Made by a program: the position numbers and the translations under genes. 52,417 bases of DNA from an uncultured Pseudoflavonifractor sp. (GTDB lineage: Bacteria > Bacillota > Clostridia > Oscillospirales > Oscillospiraceae), in the NCBI RefSeq assembly GCF_944387275.1, contig NZ_CALXEG010000019.1:1-52417 (forward strand), read 5' to 3'. Below are positions 37,801-44,989 of this stretch, one piece after another. Under the pieces are notes generated by a model. That model worked only from the letters and a program-made list of their open reading frames with translations, was not told the DNA's origin and did not search any database. Numbering within the stretch: the stretch's first letter is position 1; every line of letters starts with the position of its first letter.

Positions 37801-38517
37801 CACCACGCCGCTGCTGATGGTGCTGGGCCGGTCCAGGACGATGAACTCCACATGGTGGTCCTCGCCCTTGGCCTCGTAGTACCTGTTGGCCTCCACGCAG
37901 GCGGTCATCACGTCGGCCAGGGTGTACATGTAAGTCCAGGTCTTGCTTCCGATCTCCTGCAGATCGAACAGGATCACGTCCACGGGCTCATACCACTTGC
38001 CGTTGTTGCCGGTCAGCATGGCCATGGTGGGCCGGCTGGGGCTCTTGGGGTCGGTGAACTCCGGGTCCAGAGGCGCCGGGTTCTCAAAGCCCATGTCGTT
38101 CAGGTGCTCGGCGATGGTGCCGCCGGCATAGAGGCTCCAGGCGGGCAGGCCGGTGGTGGGGTCCTGGAAGTGGGGCACCGCGGCGCCGGCCTGATAGGCG
38201 CCCCGCACGCCGTGCTCACCGCCGAACAGGCACACCAGATTGATGTCCGGATCGGCGGCCAGCTTGTCGGCCATGTGGTCCATGTTCTTGTCCACACACA
38301 CCTGGTTGGTGACCAGGGCCACATTCTTTCCCTTCAGATGCTCTTTCCAGGTCTCACTCTCCAGCAGCACCTCGGCGCCGATCTTTACGCCGTCCGTACT
38401 GCTGCTCTTCGTCTCCGCGGTTGCTGAGCCGGCAGCCGCGGCGCCCGGGGCAAAGAGGCTCATGCTCAGTGCCGCCGAGAGGACCAGGCCCAGTATCCTT
38501 TCCCATTTTCGTTTCAT
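34825..38517 (-). CDS. SLH-anchored protein with two DUF1343/NamZ (GH171) domains
   Basis: 1230 residues. Signal peptide (1-29), DUF1343 domain 1 (about 50-480), DUF1343 domain 2 (about 550-930), an InlB-type repeat (about 960-1040) and three S-layer homology domains at the C-terminus (for example NGYGNGKFGPMDNLSRAM). DUF1343 proteins include NamZ, an exo-beta-N-acetylmuramidase acting on peptidoglycan fragments. Domain 1 keeps the conserved LFGGEHGVRGAY with Glu101-His102. Domain 2 has LFSTGTGLRGEF, so both residues are lost (Gly597, Thr598) and it is probably non-catalytic. The protein should be secreted and held on the cell wall. Confidence 0.9.
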   Translation of the reverse strand: MKRKWERILGLVLSAALSMSLFAPGAAAAGSATAETKSSSTDGVKIGAEVLLESETWKEHLKGKNVALVTNQVCVDKNMDHMADKLAADPDINLVCLFGGEHGVRGAYQAGAAVPHFQDPTTGLPAWSLYAGGTIAEHLNDMGFENPAPLDPEFTDPKSPSRPTMAMLTGNNGKWYEPVDVILFDLQEIGSKTWTYMYTLADVMTACVEANRYYEAKGEDHHVEFIVLDRPSTISSGVVEGTMTTPENASGISRYPLPSRYGLTMGELAKLYQGEGYKNYWTTGAPGSTANEYGATTTAPADWNWDDPSMANKISLADCDLTVIPCEGYTRDMYWDETGMGFILPSPNMPTWEAALLYTGTVWFEGPTINEGRGTTKAFELISAPYIDPIDLAQRMNELELPGVRFRAASITTYSANQTPTSYTNQLSHGVQIHITDKRACSPIQMQVALFLTLQTMYGGEGAEAFNMPNSVDTRVGVSWVREEIQAFPKGADKEQILAKTNEMLARMKTEMADYLTIRDKYLMKEYDTPADKTPVTTAQPVVTLGYENLLANHMDLLKDKKVGLVADQTSVDKDLNHLADTLIANGVNLTTLFSTGTGLRGEFQTSEAGSYTDSPVSQKGTGLPVYRLTDNGPTAEQLKDVDILLFDMQDSGTRANSRVYLMADCMLSCAENGVPFVVLDRPNPLGGDTYDGPVWESETMGQGYALPTRYGMTLGELAEMIKAEGHASGASLEKLDLTVIPMENWDREMYYDETGLQFVMSDPKIPTATTLLTYAGIGWLEGTGDWAASADDQKGMCSGWGTTKAYEFFGAPFIQPKMTEFVTALKEAGLPGVHFRMAAMTPWNNTTEAAAVKYPNKACYGAQLHIADEHAYSPVDTALTILTTLNKLFPDDTAQMFTAEFDNTVGNTWMKDDIKAGKTVAEIRAKFQAGLDAFGAKREQYLIYKEETPGIPDVPTVTTYSVTVEKAANGTVKAQPAWAAQGSTVTLTVAADEGYQLSSLTVTDRKGGAVAVTEKDGKYTFRMPASNVTVAAVFTAQQGDHSDNCPSTAYSDVNTSLWYHDAIDYVLTKSLMNGYGNGKFGPMDNLSRAMLAQILYNMEKKPAVTIPAQQFPDVTVGSWYTDAVYWAKANGIVDGYSDGRFAPDDSITREQLVTMLWRYAKYKGQDVSAAADLSAYQDGDQVSPYAAAAIQWACGAGVVQGSNGKLMPAATATRAEVAQILQNFVSEKA

Positions 38518-38567
38518 GTTCTTTCCGCCCTTTTCTTAGAGTTTGGCTCCCGTTGCGGAGCACTCAC

Positions 38568-38596
38568 ATACTATCTCACCGGGCGGATTGTATCAA
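38568..38596 (-). promoter_or_regulatory. Promoter of the double NamZ gene
   Basis: On the minus strand, TTGATA (38591-38596), 17-base spacer and TAGTAT (38568-38573), 51 bases before the ATG. Confidence 0.55.
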
Positions 38597-38658
38597 TAAG
38601 TTTGGGCCTTTTCGAAATTTAGTACCGTGCATCGGAATTTTCCGGCCTTTTATATGCA

Positions 38659-38683
38659 AATTATCGAAACATTTCCGATAATT
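38659..38683. promoter_or_regulatory. Perfect inverted repeat, candidate operator
   Basis: Arms AATTATCG and CGATAATT, perfectly complementary, separated by 9 bases. It lies in an unusually AT-rich stretch (38575-38740) about 63 bases upstream of the NamZ-gene -35. The position suits an activator or a divergent repressor; no regulator gene adjoins it. Confidence 0.5.
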
Positions 38684-38747
38684 CGCCGCACGTTTTATTC
38701 AATTTGTACACTTCCCCATGGGGTAGGCTCATGCGCCGCCATACAGC

Positions 38748-38783
38748 AAGGGAGCGGATGGAATGGCCTCCATCCGCTCCCTT
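38748..38783 (-). terminator. Hairpin after the DUF554 gene, probable terminator
   Basis: A 15-bp stem (AAGGGAGCGGATGGA and complement) lies 18 bases beyond the stop codon. The expected T run on the minus strand is missing, so termination efficiency is uncertain. Confidence 0.5.
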
Positions 38784-38801
38784 CTCTCTGAAAAAAACAT
38801 C

Positions 38802-39512
38802 TCACCCCATAAGCCCGCCGATCAGGCCGGCCAGGGGAATATACCCGATGGGCAGGAAAATGGCGGGCAGCATGTTGCCCACCCGGATCTTCTCCTTGGG
38901 CAGGCCCAGCATATTCAGGCCGATGCCCACGATGATGGTGCCGCCCACGGCGTTCATCTCGGTGACCACCGCCGGGTCCATCCCCTGTCCCACCAGGGCG
39001 AAGATGAGGGTCAGGCCCCCCTGGTAGAGCAGCAGCGGGATGGCGGAAAAGGCCACGCCCACCCCCATGGCGGCGGCAAAGGTGATGGCGGTGACGCCGT
39101 CGATGACGCCTTTGGAGATGAGGATGTCGTACTTGCCCAGCATACCCGCCTGCATGGAGCCGTTGATGGCCATGGCCCCCACGCAGAAGAGGACCGAGGC
39201 GGTGACAAAGCCCTCCACAAAACGGCTGTTGTTGTCCCCCCGGATCAGCTTCCGGCGGAGCAGATCCCCCAGGCCGTCCATCCGCTTCTCAATGTCCAGG
39301 GCCTCCCCCAGCAGGGTGCCCACCACCATGCACACGATGACGCACAGGGTGTCCGCCGTACCCACCATGCCCGAGATACCGATACCCAGCACGCACAGCC
39401 CCAGGGCGCAGGTGAGGATGGAGGCGAACCGGGCGCTGATTCTGTTCTTGAACACCAGGCCCAGGGCGCTGCCCAGCAGGATCAGCGCCACATTGATAAT
39501 GGTAGCCAGCAT
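38802..39512 (-). CDS. DUF554 family membrane protein
   Basis: 236 residues, about seven membrane helices (MLATIINVALILLGSALGLVFKNRIS; VCMVVGTLLGEALDIE; FVEGFVTASVLFCVGAMAI; GGTIIVGIGLNMLGL). It matches the YdfK/YqgA-type DUF554 family of putative transporters, whose function is unknown. Single-gene unit with its own promoter and downstream hairpin. Confidence 0.9.
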   Translation of the reverse strand: MLATIINVALILLGSALGLVFKNRISARFASILTCALGLCVLGIGISGMVGTADTLCVIVCMVVGTLLGEALDIEKRMDGLGDLLRRKLIRGDNNSRFVEGFVTASVLFCVGAMAINGSMQAGMLGKYDILISKGVIDGVTAITFAAAMGVGVAFSAIPLLLYQGGLTLIFALVGQGMDPAVVTEMNAVGGTIIVGIGLNMLGLPKEKIRVGNMLPAIFLPIGYIPLAGLIGGLMG

Positions 39513-39558
39513 GGATTTTCCCCCGTTTGCTTTTACACTTTACATCAATAGCTTTTTT

Positions 39559-39587
39559 ATCATACGCCCTGATCTGCCGTTTGTCAA
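39559..39587 (-). promoter_or_regulatory. Promoter of the DUF554 gene
   Basis: On the minus strand, TTGACA (39582-39587), 17-base spacer and TATGAT (39559-39564). Confidence 0.75.
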
Positions 39588-39651
39588 AATGTTTCTGCCC
39601 TCATGTCCCCCTTGTCCCGTGAATAAGCTATCCAGGAAGGGGGCGTGAACC

Positions 39652-41187
39652 TTGAAACTCAACCGCTCGTCCATGCTGTACGGCACACTGGTGCTCACCC
39701 TCACCAGCATCATTTCCCAGGTGCTGGGGTTCGTGTACCGGATCTTTCTCTCCCGCCTCATCGGCGCGGAGGTGATGGGCCTCTACCAGCTCATCATGCC
39801 GGTGTACTCTGTGATCATGTCCCTCACCGCCATCGGGCTGACGGTGGCGGTGTCCAACCTTTCGGCGGAGTACCAGGCCCTGGGCAACCCCAGGGCCGTG
39901 GTCCAGCTGCTCCGAAAGGCCCTCACCGCCTTTCTGGTGCTCTTTGCCCTGGTGGCGGGGGTGACCGTCCTGCTGTACGACCCCATCTCCGTCCACCTGC
40001 TGGGGGACGCCCGCACCCAGCTGGGCCTGCTGCTGCTGCTCCCCTGCATCCTCCTCACCGGCATCGAGAACCTCCACAAGCACTACTTCTACGGCACGGG
40101 CAATATCCGTCCCCCCGCCGCCGTGGAGCTGACCGAGCAGCTCATCCGCACCGGCGCGGTGCTGGGCCTGCTGGTGCTGCTGCTGCCCCAGTATCCGGAG
40201 CGGGTGGTGGGCATCATCGTGGCGGGCATGTGCTGTTCCGAGCTGTTCTCCTCTGTCACACTGGTGATCCTCTTCCGGTGGCACATGGGCCGCCCTTCCG
40301 CCCTGGCCGGTCCCGGCGAGGAGCCCCGCCGCCTCTCCCGCCGGATGGGCGCCATCGCCCTTCCCATCGCCGCCACCGCCCTGCTGGGCAACCTGATGGG
40401 CTCGGCCAACGCCGTGCTCATCCCCCAGCGGCTGGTCCACGCGGGCATGGACGTGTCCGCCGCCATGAGCGCCTTCGGCGTACTGTGCGGTATGACGGTG
40501 CCCATGCTCTGCCTGCCCACCGCCTTTATCGGCGCCATGGGGCTGGTGCTGGTGCCCAAGCTGTCCCAGAGCGTGGCCCTGGGACGGATGGACGAGGTCC
40601 GCCGCCGCATCCACAAGGCCCTGCTGGCCACCTCCGTGCTGGTCATGCCCGCTCTGGCCATTCTGGTGGTGCTGGGACCCACCATCGGCGTCTATCTCTT
40701 CCGGGAGGCCACCGTGGGCCGGTACATGGTCCCCCTGTCGGTGGGGGTGCTGCTGTCCTGCTACCAGTCGGTGCTCTCCGGCGTTCTCAGCGGCATCGGC
40801 CGCCAGGCCGCAGCCGCCCGCAGCTCCCTGCTCTGTGGCGGGGTGCAGCTGGGCTGCACCTGGGTGCTCATGGGCCTGCCCGGCGTGGGGCTGGGAGGCT
40901 ACGTGGCCGGATTCGTCCTCAGCTCCGCCCTGGGCTCCCTGCTCAACTACTGGGAAGTCTCCCGCCGCACAGGCTTAAAATCGCGTCTCTTCCAGTGGTG
41001 CACCGCCCCCGCCCTGTCCGCCCTGCTCATGGGGCTGGTCATCAACCTGCTCTTCCGCATCCTGCTGGACGCGGGTATGGACAGCGCCGCCGCCTGCCTG
41101 GCGTGCATCCTGTTCGGCGGGGTTCTCTATCTGGCCGCTCTCTCTGCCCAGGGCGTCCGCCCCTCCCGGCTGTTCCGGCTCAGATAA
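39652..41187 (+). CDS. SpoVB/MurJ-like oligosaccharide flippase (MOP superfamily)
   Basis: 511 residues with about 14 membrane helices. N-terminus KLNRSSMLYGTLVLTLTSII, then SQVLGFVYRIFLSRLIGAEVMGLYQL, is typical of the Firmicute SpoVB/MurJ-type polysaccharide exporters. It probably flips a lipid-linked glycan or peptidoglycan precursor across the membrane. TTG 39652 is chosen because AGGAAGGGGG (39634-39643) sits 8 bases upstream. The GTG at 39645 opens a different frame whose product has no membrane character. Confidence 0.88.
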   Translation: MKLNRSSMLYGTLVLTLTSIISQVLGFVYRIFLSRLIGAEVMGLYQLIMPVYSVIMSLTAIGLTVAVSNLSAEYQALGNPRAVVQLLRKALTAFLVLFALVAGVTVLLYDPISVHLLGDARTQLGLLLLLPCILLTGIENLHKHYFYGTGNIRPPAAVELTEQLIRTGAVLGLLVLLLPQYPERVVGIIVAGMCCSELFSSVTLVILFRWHMGRPSALAGPGEEPRRLSRRMGAIALPIAATALLGNLMGSANAVLIPQRLVHAGMDVSAAMSAFGVLCGMTVPMLCLPTAFIGAMGLVLVPKLSQSVALGRMDEVRRRIHKALLATSVLVMPALAILVVLGPTIGVYLFREATVGRYMVPLSVGVLLSCYQSVLSGVLSGIGRQAAAARSSLLCGGVQLGCTWVLMGLPGVGLGGYVAGFVLSSALGSLLNYWEVSRRTGLKSRLFQWCTAPALSALLMGLVINLLFRILLDAGMDSAAACLACILFGGVLYLAALSAQGVRPSRLFRLR

Positions 41188-41281
41188 CGTTTTTCTGACA
41201 AATTTCCTCGCTCTTGTCCTGCCGCCCCGGTTTGTGCTATGATATTCATCAGCACCAACACACCGCCGGGAGGCATATACC

Positions 41282-41947
41282 ATGAACAGCACCATGCAAA
41301 AACCGTCCAACTCCACCCGCCCCAGACTGCCCAGAGAGCTGCGGCTGCCCGCCGTACTGGCCGCCGTGGTGGTGATCCTGCTGCTGGTCCGCGCCGTGCT
41401 GTCCGCCCTTGCGCCGGGCGGCCCCAGCGCCGCCGGGACGCTGCCGGATGAGGTCCCCGACGCGCCGGAGTGGGTAACCCGGGAGCTGCTGCCCATCAAC
41501 CAGTACTCCCGCCCTGGGGAAAAGCTGACGGCCGTCAACGGCGTGGTGGTCCACTACACCGGCAACCCAGGCACCACTGCCGAGCAGAACCGGAGCTACT
41601 TTGCCGGTCTGGCCGAGACCGGCGAGACCTTTGCCAGCAGCAACTTTGTCATCGGCCTGGACGGGGAGATCCTGGAGTGCGTACCCCTGGACGAGGTGGC
41701 CTACGCCTCCAGCCAGCGCAATTACGACACACTGTCCATCGAGGTCTGCCACCCGGATGACACCGGCGCATTCAACCAGGCCTCCTATGACGCCCTGGTC
41801 AAGCTGGTCCAGTGGCTGATCGACACCTACCACCTGGACCGGGACCAGATCCTCCGCCACTACGATGTGACCGGCAAGGAGTGCCCCCGGTACTACGTCC
41901 AGCATCCCGAGGCCTGGGAAGCCTTTCTGGACGATCTGACGTTTTAA
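41282..41947 (+). CDS. Membrane-anchored N-acetylmuramoyl-L-alanine amidase (amidase_2)
   Basis: 221 residues. A cytosolic Pro/Arg-rich start, one membrane helix (about 24-45) and an extracellular amidase_2 domain. Probable zinc ligands and catalytic residues: His in GVVVHYTGNPG, His in ILRHYDVTGKECPRYY and the Glu of SIEVCHPDD. It cleaves the lactyl-amide bond between muramic acid and the stem peptide. It follows the flippase by 94 bases and has its own terminator. Confidence 0.92.
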   Translation: MNSTMQKPSNSTRPRLPRELRLPAVLAAVVVILLLVRAVLSALAPGGPSAAGTLPDEVPDAPEWVTRELLPINQYSRPGEKLTAVNGVVVHYTGNPGTTAEQNRSYFAGLAETGETFASSNFVIGLDGEILECVPLDEVAYASSQRNYDTLSIEVCHPDDTGAFNQASYDALVKLVQWLIDTYHLDRDQILRHYDVTGKECPRYYVQHPEAWEAFLDDLTF

Positions 41948-41951
41948 GCAA

Positions 41952-41991
41952 AACACGGGCCTGCCGGGAGAAGTCCCGGCAGGCCCGTGTT
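41952..41991. terminator. Bidirectional terminator
   Basis: An 18-bp perfect stem (starts AACACGGGCCTGCCGGGA, loop GAAG) lies between the convergent amidase and pyridoxamine kinase genes. Confidence 0.9.
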
Positions 41992-42018
41992 CGATTCCGC
42001 ATACGCGTTCGGCGGTCT

Positions 42019-42894
42019 CTACAGCGCCTCTCTTGTAACTGCGGGCAGGGCTCCCCCGGCAGTGAGCAGCCCCAGCAGGCCCTCGAACTCCACGCCCTCC
42101 AGCGGAGGCGTGGCCAGAGCCAGGGTGCGGCTCACGCACTGCTGCACAAAGGCCGCCGCGTCTGCCGCTGCCTGCCCCAGAGACGCGCCCCGCAGCAGGC
42201 CGCCCAGCAGCACCGCAGCGAAGAGATCTCCTGTCCCGGGGAAGCTGCCCTGCTCCCGATGGGTCAGGGCCAGCTCCATTCTGCCGGTGGCGTGGTCCAG
42301 GCTGGCCGCGCCCACCCGTTCCCCGCCGTCGGATACGCCGGTGAGCACCACCGACCGCCTGCCCTCCAGGGAGAGCCGCTCCAGCCAGGCGCGGACGGTC
42401 TCCCGGTCCGGAGACGCCTGGTACTCCTCCCCCAGCAGCAGGGCCGCCTCGGTCAGGTTGGGGGTGATCACGTCCGCCTGGGCGGCCAGGTCCCCCATCC
42501 GGGCACACAGCTCCGGCGTGCAGGTCCGGTAGGCCCGGCCGTGGTCCCCCATCACCGGGTCCACCAGCACCAGGGTCTTCTCCCGCCGAAACCGCCAGAT
42601 GGCGGTCTGGAGCAGGCCGATCTGCCGCTCTGAGCCCAGAAAGCCGCTGTATATGGCGTCGGGCGCCACCCCCAGCTCCGCCCAGTGGGCCGCCACCCGG
42701 CCCATCTGCTCCGTCAGGTCCAGGAACACCGCGTGCTCCGACGCCGGAAAGGCCGTGTGGGCCGAGAGATAGGCTGTCAGCATGGGGTTGCACTGGCACC
42801 CCATGGCGGAGAGCACCGGCAGGATCACCGTCAGCGAACACCGGCCTACGCCGGACATATCATGGACTGCCGCCACCCTGGGCGCGCGCTTCAT
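42019..42894 (-). CDS. Pyridoxamine/pyridoxal kinase (PfkB-ribokinase fold)
   Basis: 291 residues. Phosphorylates pyridoxal-type B6 vitamers in PLP salvage. N-terminus RVAAVHDMSGVGRCSLTVIL, LVDPVMGDHGRAY and the anion-hole GTGD in SFPGTGDLFAAVLLGG are characteristic. ATG 42894 is chosen because conservation begins there and GAGG precedes it; upstream in-frame ATGs (42957, 42984) would overlap the promoter. Single-gene unit. Confidence 0.9.
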   Translation of the reverse strand: MKRAPRVAAVHDMSGVGRCSLTVILPVLSAMGCQCNPMLTAYLSAHTAFPASEHAVFLDLTEQMGRVAAHWAELGVAPDAIYSGFLGSERQIGLLQTAIWRFRREKTLVLVDPVMGDHGRAYRTCTPELCARMGDLAAQADVITPNLTEAALLLGEEYQASPDRETVRAWLERLSLEGRRSVVLTGVSDGGERVGAASLDHATGRMELALTHREQGSFPGTGDLFAAVLLGGLLRGASLGQAAADAAAFVQQCVSRTLALATPPLEGVEFEGLLGLLTAGGALPAVTREAL

Positions 42895-42955
42895 ATGCCT
42901 CACATCCTCGCCGCCGGAGCCTCCGGCGTTGTTTTCATTTTCTGCGTTGGATACC

Positions 42956-42984
42956 ATTATAGTGTGTTTTCCCCTCCGGTTCAA
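42956..42984 (-). promoter_or_regulatory. Promoter of the pyridoxamine kinase gene
   Basis: On the minus strand, TTGAAC (42979-42984), 17-base spacer and perfect TATAAT (42956-42961). Confidence 0.7.
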
Positions 42985-43013
42985 TTGACAATTTTGCCGC
43001 GCAATGCTAAAAT
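42985..43013 (+). promoter_or_regulatory. Strong promoter facing the tRNA-Leu fragment
   Basis: TTGACA (42985-42990), 17-base spacer and TAAAAT (43008-43013). It is back to back with the kinase promoter and about 45 bases before the truncated tRNA copy, where a tRNA promoter is expected. Confidence 0.75.
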
Positions 43014-43056
43014 ACCTCCAGTTCCTTTGTCTCTTTTCCTGGCAGCAGCAAATTTC

Positions 43057-43098
43057 AATACGCAGGTATGGCGGAATTGGCAGACGTGCAGGATTTAG
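43057..43098 (+). repeat. Direct repeat, left copy (tRNA-Leu 5' half)
   Basis: A 42-base segment with 41 identities to 43571-43612. It runs from 5 bases before the tRNA start to the anticodon loop. The pair brackets the AT-rich insert and resembles attL/attR of a tRNA-targeting element. Confidence 0.8.
43062..43098 (+). pseudogene. Truncated tRNA-Leu (5' half only)
   Basis: Copies the acceptor 5' strand, D-arm and anticodon 5' half of the tRNA-Leu at 43576, ending in the anticodon loop (TTTAG). No variable arm, T-arm or acceptor 3' strand follows, so it cannot fold into a tRNA. Confidence 0.85.
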
Positions 43099-43158
43099 AT
43101 ATTGTCACCTCAGTAAAATCTTTTGAAAACAGATATCTTTAACGAGGGGGTAATGTTA

Positions 43159-43359
43159 ATGGGAGACCTAATAAAGCAGAAGGCTAAATTGCCAACACGA
43201 CCTGCAAAGAGTCCCGATAAGACGGAAACCTGGGCAGGAAAACATACGGCTCGTGTTACTCAAATCTTTAATCAATCAGATGGCTCCACAGTCAAGACAA
43301 CAAGAAAAATCAACAAAGATGGAACCATAACAGATAAAGTCGAACACCGTCATAAGTAA
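43159..43359 (+). CDS. Small basic protein inside the tRNA-flanked insert
   Basis: 66 residues, Lys/Arg/Thr-rich (KQKAKLPTRPAKSPDK; GKHTARVTQIFNQSDGS), no membrane helix and not recognised. Base composition is clearly more AT-rich than in the surrounding genes, which suggests transfer. GAGGGGG 8 bases before ATG 43159 supports this start; in-frame TTG 43123 and ATG 43153 are alternatives. It would be transcribed from the promoter at 42985-43013. Confidence 0.6.
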   Translation: MGDLIKQKAKLPTRPAKSPDKTETWAGKHTARVTQIFNQSDGSTVKTTRKINKDGTITDKVEHRHK

Positions 43360-43570
43360 CAACATTCTTTTGTTTTATGCCTGTAGTCTAAGCTGCGTGT
43401 TTGTACTGTAGCTTTTAGCCTTGCGGATTTCTATGTAGTAACGTCATTTCCTTATTTTCAATAAAGGCAAAAGGCAGACAGCCCACCCTGTCACCTGTTT
43501 TTATTGACGCGGATCAAGCATAACGCACCGCCTCGGGCGCCCCTCCCCGAGTAAAAATAGAGGGGAACTA
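43360..43570. other. AT-rich non-coding part of the insert
   Basis: No credible gene. A small hairpin (AACAA/TTGTT, about 43360-43376) follows the small gene, and a GC hairpin (CTCGGG/CCCGAG) lies just before the intact tRNA. Only a partial -35 (TTGACG at 43504-43509) without a matching -10 is seen. Confidence 0.5.
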
Positions 43571-43612
43571 AATACGCGGGTATGGCGGAATTGGCAGACG
43601 TGCAGGATTTAG
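43571..43612 (+). repeat. Direct repeat, right copy
   Basis: Partner of 43057-43098 with one mismatch. It is continuous with the intact tRNA 3' half. Confidence 0.8.
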
Positions 43613-43660
43613 GTTCCTGTGCCGCAAGGCGTGTGGGTTCGACCCCCACTACCCGTACCA
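43576..43660 (+). tRNA. tRNA-Leu (anticodon UAG)
   Basis: 85 bases with a complete cloverleaf: acceptor GCGGGTA with TACCCGT, D-arm, anticodon stem CAGGA/TCCTG with loop TTTAGGT (anticodon TAG), long class II variable arm (TGCCGCAAGGCGT), T-arm GTGGG TTCGACC CCCAC and encoded ACCA end. Confidence 0.95.
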
Positions 43661-43703
43661 ACTCGCCGCAAGCGATGCATCGCTTGCGGCGAGTATTTTA
43701 TTT
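43661..43703 (+). terminator. Terminator of tRNA-Leu
   Basis: A perfect palindrome directly after CCA (arms beginning ACTCGCCGCAAGCGATG), followed by ATTTTATTTT. Confidence 0.9.
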
Positions 43704-43853
43704 TATGGTAAACCGTATTCCACATCCCCATAGGCGTACGGCACACTCCGTGTACCGTATAAGAGCTCCCTCTGCGGCTCACACCGGCCCCGGCCGGCGC
43801 ATAGCATGGACTGCGGCCCATCTTCCACCGGGCCGCCGGAAAGGAGGCGCGCC

Positions 43854-44066
43854 ATGGGTACGCTCTGGCAGAAGCGGCTTGCCAGCCTTTTATGTGTAAA
43901 AAGTCTTGTGACTCTGGTGCTGACAGTGGTTTTCGCTTTCTCTGTCCTTACGGAGCGGATCTCCGGGCAGGATTTCCTGACTGTATTCTCCGTTATCATC
44001 GCCTTTTACTTCGGCACGCAGAGCGAGCGGCTCAACGGTATGCTGGGCGGCGGGCAGGACAGCTGA
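43854..44066 (+). CDS. Small membrane protein of unknown function
   Basis: 70 residues with two predicted membrane helices (LCVKSLVTLVLTVVFAFSVL and FLTVFSVIIAFYFGT) and a short Gly-rich tail. AAAGGAGG precedes ATG 43854; the frame extends upstream to 43806 but without a ribosome-binding site. Not recognised; its size and topology would also fit a holin-like protein, but no phage genes are nearby. Confidence 0.7.
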   Translation: MGTLWQKRLASLLCVKSLVTLVLTVVFAFSVLTERISGQDFLTVFSVIIAFYFGTQSERLNGMLGGGQDS

Positions 44067-44084
44067 ACCGCCCCCGCAACAGCA

Positions 44085-44118
44085 GAAAACGGGTCCGCCA
44101 TACGGCGGACCCGTTTTC
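44085..44118. terminator. Rho-independent terminator
   Basis: A 15-bp stem GAAAACGGGTCCGCC with its complement and loop ATAC lies 18 bases after the small gene. Confidence 0.85.
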
Positions 44119-44261
44119 CTGTGTGTGTAAGAAAAGAGAGGGAGGAGGGAAAACTTCTGTCATCTGCTGACACTAAGAGAATACCATGTTTTCCCCGCAA
44201 AATATTGACTATTTTTTAAAGAACCTGTGAACAAATTGAAAACAAGTCCGGGCAGAAACGC

Positions 44262-44765
44262 TCAGAAACGATTAAGGGGCACGGAGCCGTCGTCTTCCCC
44301 CTTCTCGATGGCCTTCACCACCGCGTAGTAGCCGTAGTTGTCGTTGACCTTGATGTAAAACCGCTCCCCCACATGCCTGCCCAGCAGGGCGGCGCCTACG
44401 GGAGACTCCTTGCTGATGCGGCCGTGGAGGGCGTCCTGCCGCATGGTGGTGACCACCTGGTAGGTCTCGGTCTCGTCGTCCTCCTCCAGGTAAACCGTGA
44501 CCTTGTCGTAGAGCCCCACCGTATCCGGCGCGGCCTGGTCGGAGATGACCACCGCGGTGCGGATCATGTTCTCCAGGAACCGGATGCGGCTCTCGTTCCG
44601 GTTTTTCTCCTGCTTGGCCGCCTTATACTCAAAATTCTCGCTGAGATCGCCAAACCCCCTGGCCTCCTTTACCGCCTCCAGCAGCTTGGGCCGCAGGGTG
44701 ATCCGCCGGTAATCCAGCTCCTCCCGCATCATCTGGAGATCCTTCCGGGTCAGTTCGTTGTGCAT
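44262..44765 (-). CDS. greA: GreA/GreB-family transcription elongation factor
   Basis: 167 residues. N-terminal coiled-coil (about 1-80) with the acidic tip region GDLSENFEYKAAK, and a C-terminal FKBP-like domain (SPVGAALLGRHVGERFYIKV). It rescues backtracked RNA polymerase by stimulating transcript cleavage. GreA-type members are often present in several copies in Firmicutes, so this may be a paralogue rather than the main GreA. Confidence 0.88.
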   Translation of the reverse strand: MHNELTRKDLQMMREELDYRRITLRPKLLEAVKEARGFGDLSENFEYKAAKQEKNRNESRIRFLENMIRTAVVISDQAAPDTVGLYDKVTVYLEEDDETETYQVVTTMRQDALHGRISKESPVGAALLGRHVGERFYIKVNDNYGYYAVVKAIEKGEDDGSVPLNRF

Positions 44766-44845
44766 TTCGCCGCTTCCTTTTCATGGTTTTTCTCCGTCCG
44801 GCGTCGGGCCGTGGCCGGCTGTGCGCGCCGCTTCCGTGCCCCCGA

Positions 44846-44874
44846 TTATAGCACATTCCACTTCCGCGGTCAAA
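44846..44874 (-). promoter_or_regulatory. Promoter of the greA-like gene
   Basis: On the minus strand, TTGACC (44869-44874), 17-base spacer and perfect TATAAT (44846-44851). Confidence 0.75.
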
Positions 44875-44894
44875 GACCGGCATCCACTTTCCCG

Positions 44895-44922
44895 TTGACA
44901 AGTTTCGACCCGTTCTTATAAA
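44895..44922 (+). promoter_or_regulatory. Promoter of the LacI-family gene
   Basis: TTGACA (44895-44900), 16-base spacer and TATAAA (44917-44922), upstream of ATG 44990. Confidence 0.7.
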
Positions 44923-44989
44923 ATATAGGTTATGTAAATTTCTATCTGACGGACGATATCCTTTTCTCCGCCGCCTCAGGAGGACTCCC

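Noticed and set aside
35335..38427. A 1030-codon open frame antisense to the NamZ/SLH gene
   Set aside because: No recognisable fold; a shadow of the minus-strand gene.
43062..43130. A second functional tRNA-Leu, or a tRNA with an intron
   Set aside because: No 3' half, variable arm or T-arm follows, and the next copy is complete by itself, so splicing is not needed.
43854..44066. Phage holin
   Set aside because: Size and two helices fit, but there is no lysin or other phage gene around, so the call would be unsupported.
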